Made by a program: the position numbers and the translations under genes
Notes under the pieces: generated by a model
The model's input: only the letters and a program-made list of their open reading frames with translations
Told to the model about the DNA's origin: nothing
The model's database searches: none
DNA from: Bacteriovoracaceae bacterium
GTDB lineage: Bacteria > Bdellovibrionota > Bacteriovoracia > Bacteriovoracales > Bacteriovoracaceae
NCBI GenBank assembly: GCA_947442115.1
Contig: CANEVK010000070.1
Span: forward strand, 1 to 10,520
DNA: 10,520 bases
Reading direction: 5' to 3'
In this document: piece by piece, positions 1-6,854 of the stretch
How the letters are laid out: every line of letters starts with the position of its first letter
Position numbering within the stretch: the stretch's first letter is position 1

Positions 1-915
1 CATATCTTTCATAAGGATAATTTGGATATCCTGCCCATCCTTTTTTTTATCTGCACGAATCGCATTTAATAATTTGGACAATGAAAATTGATTATAAGCA
101 CTCACCTGTAATTTTTCTATCGGCAGTCCAAGACTCAGCGTCATTTTTTTCCATTCAGCTAACAATCCATGAAGCTCAAAAATTTTAAAGATGTAATTGA
201 TCCCCATCGCCACAGCTATTCCATGGGGAATTCGAAGAGTACTCTCAAAGGCATGACCCAAAGTATGGCCAAGATTTAAAAAAATACGATCACCTTTTTC
301 TTTAAAATCTCGATCCGTTAATTCCTTTTTAAATTTGGCACATTCAATTGAAATCTGATCTATTTTTTCCTGATTTAAGATCATCTCTCTGATCGCAATG
401 GAGAGAAATCCGTACTTCAGGATCTCACCTTTGCCAGATAGAGTTTCAAGTGGTGATAAGGTTGCTAAGAATTCCTCACAGATATAAACCTTATCTGGTG
501 AATGGAATGCACCAATGAGATTTTTTCCCAATGGAATATTAACGGCTACTTTTCCTCCAAGAGAGCCATCCACCATCGCGAGTAAAGTGGTAGGAATTGA
601 AATCCAGTGGATACCTCTTAAAAGAGTTGCCGCCGCAAAACCTGCAAGATCAGTAGTCGCACCACCGCCAATGGCAACAATTTTACAACTGCGTGATATA
701 CCTAATTTAATAAAAGATTCAGCAATAAGCTCAAGACTTTTTAAATTCTTTTCTCTTTCAGGATCTAAAACCCAGTAAACTTTAGCGAATGTCTGAATCC
801 AGGCAGGTAAGTGTGTCCTAACCTTAGAATCTATGACAAAGTAAATTGAATCTTTATAGGGCAGCAGTTCTTCACAAACCTCACCCCAGCGCTTATAAAT
901 AATTTCAGAGTTCAT
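1..915 (-). CDS. aroB: 3-dehydroquinate synthase, C-terminus beyond the window
   Basis: Second step of the shikimate pathway in the cytoplasm: converts DAHP to 3-dehydroquinate using NAD+ and a divalent metal. I translated 305 residues from the ATG at 915 to the window edge with no stop. Family motifs seen: the NAD-binding GGGATTD at residues 83-89, the block PTTLLAMVDGSLGGK (108-122) followed by PLGKNLIGAF, and NLGHTLGH (214-221). The three expected metal ligands are present: Glu164 (in GEILKYG), His217 and His231 (in PHGIA). The family is usually about 350-360 residues, so some 45-55 C-terminal residues are missing only because the window ends. An in-frame TGA lies six codons upstream, so this ATG is the start. 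The only Shine-Dalgarno-like GAGG sits almost against the ATG, which is unusual. It diverges from the zinc-ribbon gene. Confidence 0.97.
   Translation of the reverse strand, partial: MNSEIIYKRWGEVCEELLPYKDSIYFVIDSKVRTHLPAWIQTFAKVYWVLDPEREKNLKSLELIAESFIKLGISRSCKIVAIGGGATTDLAGFAAATLLRGIHWISIPTTLLAMVDGSLGGKVAVNIPLGKNLIGAFHSPDKVYICEEFLATLSPLETLSGKGEILKYGFLSIAIREMILNQEKIDQISIECAKFKKELTDRDFKEKGDRIFLNLGHTLGHAFESTLRIPHGIAVAMGINYIFKIFELHGLLAEWKKMTLSLGLPIEKLQVSAYNQFSLSKLLNAIRADKKKDGQDIQIILMKDM
871..899 (+). promoter_or_regulatory. Candidate sigma70 promoter for the zinc-ribbon gene, inside aroB
   Basis: TTCACA (871-876), a 17-nt spacer and TATAAA (894-899) read toward the GTG at 951. The start-codon gap is only 35 bp, so a promoter has to lie within the beginning of aroB. 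The predicted transcript would start near 906 and have a leader of about 45 nt. This is inferred from motif match only. Confidence 0.45.
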
Positions 916-950
916 ACCTCTATTATCAACTCAAAGCTGAGGAAAATGAA

Positions 951-1634
951 GTGAATGACGAATGGTTTAGTAAATTAAAAGAATTTGACTCTCTGACTAA
1001 TATGAAAACTCGCCACTTAGCTCAAATGGATGAGCAAAAAAAGCGTCTTGATGTTCTCAACTTAAAACGTCAGGAAAAGGAAGAGAGCATAAACCATGCC
1101 CTGAAGGCGATCCATGAGCTTCAGCAAAATTACCATGAAACAGAAAAAAAACTTATCACCTGCGAGCAACAGTCCTCTAGACTCAGGGACTCTGGAGCAT
1201 CAGAAGAAAAACTAGGAAACTACATTAAAGAAGCTGAAAAACTTGAAAGCGAAATGTTTGTTCAATTAGAAAAAATTGAGGCCTTAGAAGTTGAGATCGA
1301 AGAGTCTAAAACATTTTTAATAGGTCTAAATAAAACTTTTGAGGAGATTGGATATGAAGCCCAAAATGAGATTGGGATTCATCAAAATGAAATTGTTCAA
1401 CTAGAAAAAAGACTTGAGTTGATTTTAAATACACTTCCCTTAGATTTTAAGAATGCTCTTGAGAAAACATTGAAAAAGAAATTGGCCATTGGTCCCTTTA
1501 CGAGAACCGACCAAAGCCATTGCTACTTTTGTCGCTATAAGATTTCTCGCACCGAGGAGTCTGAGATTGATGTTCAAAAAATTCTCAAATTTTGCCCTCA
1601 ATGCTCTCGTATTTTTCTCCCCTATGGATGCTAA
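951..1634 (+). CDS. Coiled-coil protein with C4 zinc ribbon, HP0958/FlgZ family
   Basis: A 227-residue protein with a long charged helical coiled coil (about residues 5-160) and a C-terminal zinc ribbon: Cys191-x2-Cys194 and Cys215-x2-Cys218, ending FCPQCSRIFLPYG. This is the layout of the COG1579 family. Its Helicobacter member HP0958 binds the sigma54 factor RpoN and flagellar mRNA. In other bacteria the role is mostly unknown, so I give no symbol. The start is GTG with GAGGA (939-943) seven bases upstream. An ATG at 946 is followed after one codon by TGA and is not a usable start. From memory, genes of this family often lie next to rnpB in deltaproteobacteria, and here rnpB follows within about 520 bp. 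Confidence 0.85.
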   Translation: MNDEWFSKLKEFDSLTNMKTRHLAQMDEQKKRLDVLNLKRQEKEESINHALKAIHELQQNYHETEKKLITCEQQSSRLRDSGASEEKLGNYIKEAEKLESEMFVQLEKIEALEVEIEESKTFLIGLNKTFEEIGYEAQNEIGIHQNEIVQLEKRLELILNTLPLDFKNALEKTLKKKLAIGPFTRTDQSHCYFCRYKISRTEESEIDVQKILKFCPQCSRIFLPYGC

Positions 1635-1637
1635 GCT

Positions 1638-2033
1638 CTAGCGGATAATAATCATCTGAGAGATATTGAGTTGTTGCAGTCCTGGTTGGTATCCAGATTG
1701 AGGAAAGTAGCCACCGTAGTTCTGACTTATAAGAGAACCGGTTATTCTCGCCCTAAATTTGAACACACCATTGACATTGATAGGTTGAATCCCTTGGGCC
1801 ATGGCCTGCTGAAAGGCCATACTCATTACTTGAAAAGATTGTTGAGTCACAATATAAGTTCCTCCACTCACCTCAACCATGCCTGACTGAGCGTGGACAA
1901 AACCGTCAAAAGTAGAAACCCGGTAGGGATCAGTTGAAAGACCACGATTGGATGAATTTTCTGAATTATTTTTCCCACATGATGACGTGAGAATCATCAA
2001 AATCATAAAACCAAGGACCCAAAATTTAGACAT
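1638..2033 (-). CDS. Small putative lipoprotein of unknown function
   Basis: A 131-residue protein. The N-terminus has one Lys, a hydrophobic stretch and then LTSSC with Cys19, a plausible but not perfect lipobox because Thr rather than Leu sits at -3. The mature part begins with a low-complexity Ser/Asn linker (residues 20-32) and has a Gln/Tyr/Gly-rich C-terminal part. I recognise no family. The ribosome site AAAGGGG lies 6 bases before the ATG, within an 11-base string CATCAAAGGGG that also precedes the secreted coiled-coil gene at 5617. It converges on the zinc-ribbon gene with only 3 bp between the two stop codons, so no terminator fits between them. Confidence 0.75.
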   Translation of the reverse strand: MSKFWVLGFMILMILTSSCGKNNSENSSNRGLSTDPYRVSTFDGFVHAQSGMVEVSGGTYIVTQQSFQVMSMAFQQAMAQGIQPINVNGVFKFRARITGSLISQNYGGYFPQSGYQPGLQQLNISQMIIIR

Positions 2034-2122
2034 AAACGACCCCTTTGATGCCCTTATTGGATCTAAACCAAAAAACTCAACTTTTTTTATTAAATTCTCA
2101 AGTTTTCAACATGTTAGTTCTC

Positions 2123-2151
2123 TTGCCCAGCTCTTATGGCCCTAGTAAGAT
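2123..2151 (+). promoter_or_regulatory. Probable rnpB promoter
   Basis: TTGCCC (2123-2128), a 17-nt spacer and TAAGAT (2146-2151). The expected start, about seven bases after the -10 box, falls at 2158-2159, exactly where the 5' strand of the RNase P helix P1 begins. That agreement supports both the promoter and the RNA 5' end. Confidence 0.6.
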
Positions 2152-2158
2152 GCCCCTA

Positions 2159-2455
2159 CCGAGATCAGGGGACTATCGCCGCCGCAAGGGGGAGGAAAGT
2201 CCGGACACCATAGAGTATCGTAGCGGGTAACGCCCGTCCGTCGTGAGGCGAGGACAAGTGCAACAGAAAGTATGTATGGCGTGGGGAAACTCACGTGCGT
2301 AGTGAAACCAGGTAAACTCTACGAGGTGCAAGCCCATGTAGGTGAGCGTTGAGTCTACTCGAGGAGCTCACGGGTAGGGTGCTTGAATGTTGAGGTAACT
2401 CAATGTCTAGAGGAATGATAGTTGAATACAGAATCCGGCTTATTCCTGATCTCGG
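2159..2455 (+). ncRNA. rnpB: RNase P RNA, bacterial class A
   Basis: Catalytic RNA of RNase P, which removes 5' leaders from pre-tRNAs. Conserved blocks in the right order: GAGGAAAGTCCGGAC (2192-2206), the AAGTGCAACAGAAAG block near 2256-2270, GTGAAACCAGGTAAACTC (about 2301-2318), a GGGTAGGGTGCTTGA block (2372-2386), AGAGGAATGATAG (2409-2421) and ACAGAATCCGGCTTAT (2428-2443). Helix P1 is a perfect 11-bp pairing of 2159-2169 with 2445-2455. Helix P2 pairs ACTATC with GATAGT. At about 297 nt it is shorter than the roughly 377 nt of E. coli; the P3 region is very small, capped by GCAA. P15 pairs 2342-2347 with 2366-2371. Its loop shows no GGU. Confidence 0.97.
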
Positions 2456-2462
2456 TTTTTTT
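2445..2462 (+). terminator. Possible rnpB terminator formed by P1 and a T run
   Basis: Seven T residues (2456-2462) directly follow the 3' strand of helix P1. There is no strong local hairpin before the T run, so termination would rely on the long-range P1 pairing or on another factor. The T run reaches into the stop codon (TTA on the plus strand, 2461-2463) of the convergent gene. Confidence 0.45.
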
Positions 2463-4401
2463 AATCCTGTTTTTGTGTTTCTAATTCTTGCTTCAACTTT
2501 TCACTAAGCTTTCCGGCCTGCTTGAGAATTTCAATAACTTCGAGGCGGTGTTCACTTTCAGTTTTTTCTGCATAGATAATCATGTCATCATAAACTGATG
2601 TTGAAAGAGGGGGGGAATTCTTAAAATTATCAATAATAATTTTTTTATCCAACTCATTATAATCGGGATGTTTAAGAACTTCGCCGAGGGCTTTATCTGT
2701 TTTTTCATTTTGTGGAGCTGATTTAATGATATAACTCACGGTAATTGAGTCGAAGACTCCCTCTTTTTGAAATTTATCAACGAGTAAATCAGCCACCGCG
2801 GGATCATACTTTTTAGCTTTCTCAAGTGCATCGATGGCGGGAAAAATCAGATAACTCTCTTCTTTGGTGGCTTTCGTAATAAATTCTTTGGCCATTGGAA
2901 AGATCAAAGGATTTTCAGGTTCAAATTGCGCGACAAAAGTAAAAGCACCTTGTTTGGTAAAAGGATCAGAAGAATTTAAGTTCTTTTTCACTTTATCCAT
3001 AAAAGCTGCTGGAACAATATATCCCTCTGGAGCTGAAGTCATGAGAATCGATTTTTGCTCTTCAAAAAAATTTGGATTAATCGGATCCTGAGGAGCCGTA
3101 GCAATTTTAGTGAGTAGGTTAACATCGCTAATAGGAGACAAACATGAAAGGGCAGAAAGTTCGTTAGTTTTAATGACTCCAATTTTAACATCAGAATCTT
3201 TAAGTTTTACATAATTCTTAATGGTATAATCCAGATTACAAATATTGAGCATAGCCTCTTCAGATAACGCCTTATCAAAAAGCTTTGAAACTTCAGCCGT
3301 GACCTTCTCTTGAGCTTCATCTTTAGTCATGTAACCCAATTTTTCGGCAAGCTCAATCCACTCAACTTTTAGTCCTAGTCCATTCGTTTGATCGATAAGA
3401 CCAATGAGTTGAGACTTGATGACCTTGTTGTTTTTTATTTCATCAAAGGTCTTTTGATCATCCGGGGAAAGAGATGCATAATCTACATTTTTAATAAATG
3501 AATTAATAGTTGGAAGATAAAGCAGATAATCTTCTTGCGCTAAAACCTCCATGGTGAGGGCAAGTTTTTGCCCCGTAGTCTTTTGAGTATCTAAAAGACC
3601 ACAAACCTTTTTTGTCTTTTCATCTTGAGGATCTATGGAGGCACATTGAGTAAAGGCTGTTGCAGATAAGCTTTCAGCTAAAATTTTATTGGTCATCTCC
3701 ACCTGGCCAATGGCCCGTTTAGCCGCTTGCTTTTCAAGTTGAGCAGGAGCTGAAATTCGATTGAAGTAATTACTTAAAAAACCTTTGACGTTTTTTCCAC
3801 TGGGGCCAACCGAATTAAAACCATAGATTTGTTTTTGGAGACCACTAAAGGCCCGTTGCATAGAAGAGCGGTTTGAATCCCCTACACTTCCATATCGAGA
3901 TTGAACGACCATTTCAGCTTGCGTTCGAGTCATCCCATCATCAAGCAGAACTTGCAGATATTGGGCCGGAGATCTATGATCCAAATTTTTTTCAGCTAGT
4001 GTGTTACACCCAAAAAGAAAAACCTCGTAAGGCTGATTCATAATGCCTTCACAAGTTTTAGAGCATCCTGCTTCTTCCATTTCTTTCATGTCAAGTTTCT
4101 TGCCAGACTCCCCAAAAAAAGAACCTGCAAAATGTCCTGAGATCACGAGCTGGTCACAGCGGATGCCAGATTCACAGGCCTTCTTAAACCAGTCATCCTC
4201 TCCCATCGTGGTTAATTCAACGATCGGATTATATTTATCTGGAAATCTTTTTATCTGAGCATCAAAAAGTTTTTTTTCATCATCAGAATTAATCGTGATA
4301 GCACAGACCGTAAATTTATCTGGATCTAAGACAGGCGAAGATCCTTGTCCCCAAGAGATCGAAATTGTAGTCAAAAATAAGATGAGGGCATGAAACATCA
4401 T
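2461..4401 (-). CDS. Secreted protein with clan-CD (caspase/CHAT-like) His-Cys motifs and a helical repeat region
   Basis: A 646-residue protein with a signal peptide (hydrophobic residues 4-17, cleavage probably near SWG-Q). Residues about 30-200 look like a caspase/CHAT/gingipain-type fold: a hydrophobic strand then His90 (LVISGHFAG), and 42 residues later a second strand then Cys132 (YEVFLFGCNTL). This matches the order of the catalytic dyad in clan CD peptidases. A motif IYGFNSVGPSG follows near 192-202. Residues about 220-646 are almost all amphipathic helix, with spacing that suggests HEAT-like repeats. The family is inferred from motifs, and proteolytic activity is not proven. It would act outside the inner membrane. 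The ribosome site is weak (AAGAA). The second Met codon, directly after the first, could be used instead. It converges on rnpB with no visible terminator. Confidence 0.7.
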   Translation of the reverse strand: MMFHALILFLTTISISWGQGSSPVLDPDKFTVCAITINSDDEKKLFDAQIKRFPDKYNPIVELTTMGEDDWFKKACESGIRCDQLVISGHFAGSFFGESGKKLDMKEMEEAGCSKTCEGIMNQPYEVFLFGCNTLAEKNLDHRSPAQYLQVLLDDGMTRTQAEMVVQSRYGSVGDSNRSSMQRAFSGLQKQIYGFNSVGPSGKNVKGFLSNYFNRISAPAQLEKQAAKRAIGQVEMTNKILAESLSATAFTQCASIDPQDEKTKKVCGLLDTQKTTGQKLALTMEVLAQEDYLLYLPTINSFIKNVDYASLSPDDQKTFDEIKNNKVIKSQLIGLIDQTNGLGLKVEWIELAEKLGYMTKDEAQEKVTAEVSKLFDKALSEEAMLNICNLDYTIKNYVKLKDSDVKIGVIKTNELSALSCLSPISDVNLLTKIATAPQDPINPNFFEEQKSILMTSAPEGYIVPAAFMDKVKKNLNSSDPFTKQGAFTFVAQFEPENPLIFPMAKEFITKATKEESYLIFPAIDALEKAKKYDPAVADLLVDKFQKEGVFDSITVSYIIKSAPQNEKTDKALGEVLKHPDYNELDKKIIIDNFKNSPPLSTSVYDDMIIYAEKTESEHRLEVIEILKQAGKLSEKLKQELETQKQD

Positions 4402-4427
4402 AGGTTTCTTATCGGATAACCCCCCTG

Positions 4428-4439
4428 GGACTTAAGTCC
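4428..4439. promoter_or_regulatory. 12-bp perfect palindrome in a divergent intergenic region
   Basis: GGACTTAAGTCC is a perfect 12-bp palindrome, 27 bp before the start of the peptidase-like gene and about 110 bp before the divergent secreted-protein gene. It could be an operator for a dimeric regulator. In RNA it would make only a weak 4-bp hairpin. No regulator can be named from the sequence. Confidence 0.35.
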
Positions 4440-4510
4440 TAATCAGATGTCTAAAATTTAGTCATCAGATTAAGCCTAAATCATGGAATTTAATTTAATA
4501 AAGAGTGGTC

Positions 4511-4531
4511 TATAAGTTGCAGCTTAGCTGC
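4511..4531 (+). promoter_or_regulatory. Candidate -10 element and 6-1-6 palindrome before the 159-residue gene
   Basis: TATAAG (4511-4516) is a fair -10 box, with only a weak AT-rich -35 near 4489. Just downstream, GCAGCT-T-AGCTGC (4519-4531) is a perfect 6-1-6 inverted repeat lying around the likely transcription start and before the ribosome site AGGAG (4542-4546). It could be an operator or a small leader hairpin. Confidence 0.35.
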
Positions 4532-4551
4532 CCATACATCCAGGAGTTCTT

Positions 4552-5031
4552 ATGAAAAAATTTCTTTTAGCATGCCTCTCACTCAGCTTTACCTTTAATG
4601 TTTTTGCTTCTTCATCTTTGAGTTGCCATGAAATCTATATTAAAACCATGAATCACAAGAATCTAAAAAAAGAAAAAGTAGATCGCCTCAACAACGCTAG
4701 CCCTGGTCTCATGATCGTAGTACCGGCGATCAATGCTGTTGCGGGTCTCACTCTCCTGGGCGCAGCTGTGGGAGCAGAAATCTATGCCAACACCCCATCA
4801 AAAGAAGAAAAGATCCTCCGCCTTTCTTCTGAAAGCAACAAGTTACTAAAGCGTTTCATTAAAAAGCTACAAAAAGATATTAGCTGTGACATCACTGAAG
4901 ATGAAGTAAAGGCCATTGTATTAGAGGGTCTTGAGTCAGGGAAATATTGTGAAGGCTTTCCTGTTCTTTATAATGTCCGGGATGTCAAAAAACACGTGAG
5001 ACAAATTTTACTTAAAAAATATCATCCCTAA
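4552..5031 (+). CDS. Small secreted protein of unknown function with an internal hydrophobic segment
   Basis: A 159-residue protein. A clear signal peptide (Lys-Lys, hydrophobic core, FNVFA-SSS, cleavage after residue 19) sends it to the periplasm or envelope. Residues about 52-79 are rich in Gly, Ala, Val and Ile and long enough to cross a membrane or insert in one. The rest is charged helix with Cys residues at 25, 112 and 133, so an odd number of cysteines in the mature chain. I recognise no family. The start is fixed by AGGAG five bases upstream of ATG. A bidirectional terminator follows the stop directly. Confidence 0.75.
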   Translation: MKKFLLACLSLSFTFNVFASSSLSCHEIYIKTMNHKNLKKEKVDRLNNASPGLMIVVPAINAVAGLTLLGAAVGAEIYANTPSKEEKILRLSSESNKLLKRFIKKLQKDISCDITEDEVKAIVLEGLESGKYCEGFPVLYNVRDVKKHVRQILLKKYHP

Positions 5032-5035
5032 AATA

Positions 5036-5060
5036 AAGAAAGCCCCGTAAGGGGCCTCTT
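5036..5060. terminator. Bidirectional intrinsic terminator
   Basis: The stem GCCCC (5042-5046) pairs with GGGGC (5051-5055) around a GTAA loop. Read on the minus strand the stem is followed by TTTCTTTATTTT, a good tail for the 177-residue gene ending at 5084. On the plus strand the tail is CTCTTTAAT, weaker but usable for the gene ending at 5031. The two genes converge on it. Confidence 0.85.
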
Positions 5061-5083
5061 TAATCATTGGATAAGAAGTTCTC

Positions 5084-5617
5084 TTATTCACAATGTTTTT
5101 TGTATAAATCTTTGAGAACATTAAGAGCTTTGCTTAGTTTGCCGAGCTCAGACTCGAGTGAAGCAATCATGGCTTTTAAGAGTTGTGCTTTTCTCTTGTC
5201 TCCAGCCTTTTCAGCTGCTTTAAGTTCTTGATAGAGACTTGAAAGCCGATCTTTCTTTGCACTTAATTCTTTTTGTAGAGAGGCAATTTTCAATTTTAAT
5301 TGGTCACAATCCACAACATCTTTTTTACAGTGTTTTTCATAAAAAGCACTAAGAGCAGCTAGTCTTTTCTTAAGTCCTTCAATCTTCTCACTCAATTTTT
5401 TAATCTGAGCGATAATTAGTCTTGAAGGGTCCTTGATTGAGCGGAGCTTTTCCAACTCTCTCGATAAAACAATAATTTCCTTGGTAAGACTTGTAATTTC
5501 AGACTCAATGGATTTACAAATCTTTGCATTAACTCTTGCTTTAGAGAGATCAATGTCAAGCTGAGCAAAAGCACTCATTGAAAATACAGAAATCAATAAT
5601 GCCAACAACAACTTCAT
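5084..5617 (-). CDS. Secreted coiled-coil protein with two tandem cysteine-bracketed modules
   Basis: A 177-residue protein. The signal peptide ends SAFA-QLD (cleavage after residue 18). The mature part is nearly all Leu/Lys/Glu coiled coil in two similar modules: Cys34 to Cys97, ending FYEKHC, and Cys104 to Cys176, ending LYKKHC. Each starts with a Cys followed by a helix of the type I-x-SL-x-KE, has a polar break in the middle (KDPSR; EKAGDK), and ends with a second helix. This is an internal duplication of a helical hairpin. The four cysteines sit at the module ends, as expected for disulfides closing each hairpin in the periplasm. I know no named family. The ribosome site AAAGGGG is about 5 bases before the ATG. 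Confidence 0.78.
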   Translation of the reverse strand: MKLLLALLISVFSMSAFAQLDIDLSKARVNAKICKSIESEITSLTKEIIVLSRELEKLRSIKDPSRLIIAQIKKLSEKIEGLKKRLAALSAFYEKHCKKDVVDCDQLKLKIASLQKELSAKKDRLSSLYQELKAAEKAGDKRKAQLLKAMIASLESELGKLSKALNVLKDLYKKHCE

Positions 5618-5642
5618 ACGTTCCCCTTTGATGGACTTTGTT

Positions 5643-5660
5643 TTAAGATCTTCATCTTAA
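5643..5660 (-). promoter_or_regulatory. Hairpin in the leader of the secreted coiled-coil gene
   Basis: TTAAGAT (5643-5649) and ATCTTAA (5654-5660) form a perfect 7-bp stem with a 4-nt loop. It lies between the predicted transcription start (about 5671) and the ribosome site (about 5623-5627). It could protect the mRNA 5' end or tune translation, but no specific function can be read from it. Confidence 0.4.
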
Positions 5661-5677
5661 CGGTTAAAAGAATCTAG

Positions 5678-5705
5678 ATTGTAAGTTTTTTTTTAATAAT
5701 TGCAA
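5678..5705 (-). promoter_or_regulatory. Probable promoter of the secreted coiled-coil gene
   Basis: On the minus strand, TTGCAA (5705-5700), a 16-nt spacer and TACAAT (5683-5678). The spacer holds a run of nine A residues, which may bend the DNA. The leader would be about 53 nt. This separates the gene from mutY, which lies upstream on the same strand. Confidence 0.55.
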
Positions 5706-5766
5706 ATTCATTAACTTAGAGTTCGTTTCATGAGTTTTTTTTGATTATTATTGCCAATAAAAAATG

Positions 5767-6816
5767 TCAGGGCTTCTTAAGTCGCTGAATTGCTTTAATA
5801 CTGGCGGTAGAGAGGTTGGAGGACTCACTGGAATACTTTCTCCACTCCACGGGTTGGGGAAACTGAAGGGCTTTAAATTCTTGATAAGAGATCACTTGAA
5901 TATAATTTTCTATCTTATATTTTGTAATACCTGTTTTAAACATGGGGAGTCCTGCCCAATCCACTTTTTGCTTTAACAATGGATACTGTATGAGTTTTTT
6001 GTCCGTGCTAGAGAGAAGACAGGTAGGCACCTCGAACTGGCCTGAGAGCCATTCTTTTTCAGATTTTTTATAGGCCAAGATATGATCCTTCTTCATCACA
6101 ATCAAACGCAGGACCTGAATCACATGGTCCTCACTTCTCTTTTTATCCAGAGCCTTTTCATGTGGAAATGAAAGAGGATTTCCCCTAAGAAAAGCCTCAC
6201 AATGAGAGCTCAGGGGACAAAGACCACAACTCACCTTCCTTGCCTGACAATAAACTCTCCCTAAATCCATCAGGGCTTCGTTCAAGTCTCGATAAGAAAT
6301 ATTTTTTTGATTGAGAATTTTTTTCTTTAAAAAAAGTTCTGCAATCTTTTTTTGAAGCTTAAGGCCTTTTTCCTCTTTGAGAGCATAAAGTCGCGACAGA
6401 ACTCGCTCAAGATTGGCATCAATGGCCAGGGCCCGCTCATCTCTTCCAATCCCGATCAAGGCTTGAGACGTATAGGGACCAATACCGGGGATGCAGCGAA
6501 GTTTATCTTCCTCAAGAGGAAACTTTCCCTCATGATGAAGTATCAGATGCTCTGCTATCTTTTTAAGATTTCTTGCCCGCCGGTAATAACCTAGCCCTTT
6601 CCAGGCGACGAGAAGCTCCTCTTCAGTCGCTTTGGCCAGGGCCTCAAGATGAGGAAAACGCTCGAGGAAGCGATCAAAATGTTTTTGAACCGTTGAGACA
6701 GTCGTCTGCTGAAGCATAATTTCTGAGACAAGAGTTGTGTAGATTGATCTTTCTCTACGCCAAGGTAAATAGGAGAATTCTTTTTTTGACCAACTCAATA
6801 ATATTTTTAAATCCAT
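5767..6816 (-). CDS. mutY: A/G-specific adenine DNA glycosylase
   Basis: Base excision repair enzyme that removes adenine mispaired with 8-oxoguanine. The 349 residues match full family length (E. coli about 350). Catalytic Glu32 is in SEIMLQQTTV. The helix-hairpin-helix IPGIGPYTSQAL spans 109-120, and catalytic Asp133 is in AIDANLERV. The 4Fe-4S cluster loop is Cys190-x6-Cys197-x2-Cys200-x5-Cys206. The C-terminal NUDIX-like domain (about 230-345) recognises 8-oxoG in relatives and carries the segment FKTGITKYKI. The ATG is fixed by an in-frame TGA two codons upstream. The ribosome site is weak. It starts 38 bp after the secreted VWA gene, so it is probably the last gene of the regulator-VWA-mutY operon. 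Confidence 0.97.
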   Translation of the reverse strand: MDLKILLSWSKKEFSYLPWRRERSIYTTLVSEIMLQQTTVSTVQKHFDRFLERFPHLEALAKATEEELLVAWKGLGYYRRARNLKKIAEHLILHHEGKFPLEEDKLRCIPGIGPYTSQALIGIGRDERALAIDANLERVLSRLYALKEEKGLKLQKKIAELFLKKKILNQKNISYRDLNEALMDLGRVYCQARKVSCGLCPLSSHCEAFLRGNPLSFPHEKALDKKRSEDHVIQVLRLIVMKKDHILAYKKSEKEWLSGQFEVPTCLLSSTDKKLIQYPLLKQKVDWAGLPMFKTGITKYKIENYIQVISYQEFKALQFPQPVEWRKYSSESSNLSTASIKAIQRLKKP

Positions 6817-6854
6817 GACTCAATTTTTCAATGAAGCGAAGAACTTGACAAGTT

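Noticed and set aside
515..778. Plus-strand open frame of 87 residues
   Set aside because: It lies antisense to conserved aroB motifs and has no ribosome site.
946..954. ATG-AAG-TGA mini reading frame before the zinc-ribbon GTG
   Set aside because: Two codons just after the ribosome site are probably chance; the GTG has the better spacing.
1948..2230. Plus-strand open frames over the lipoprotein start and rnpB 5' end
   Set aside because: They overlap a lipoprotein gene and a clear structural RNA, and their translations show no domain or signal.
5748..5760. TTATTG-C-CAATAA inverted repeat as a mutY terminator
   Set aside because: The stem is AT-only with a 1-nt centre and no T tail follows on the minus strand.
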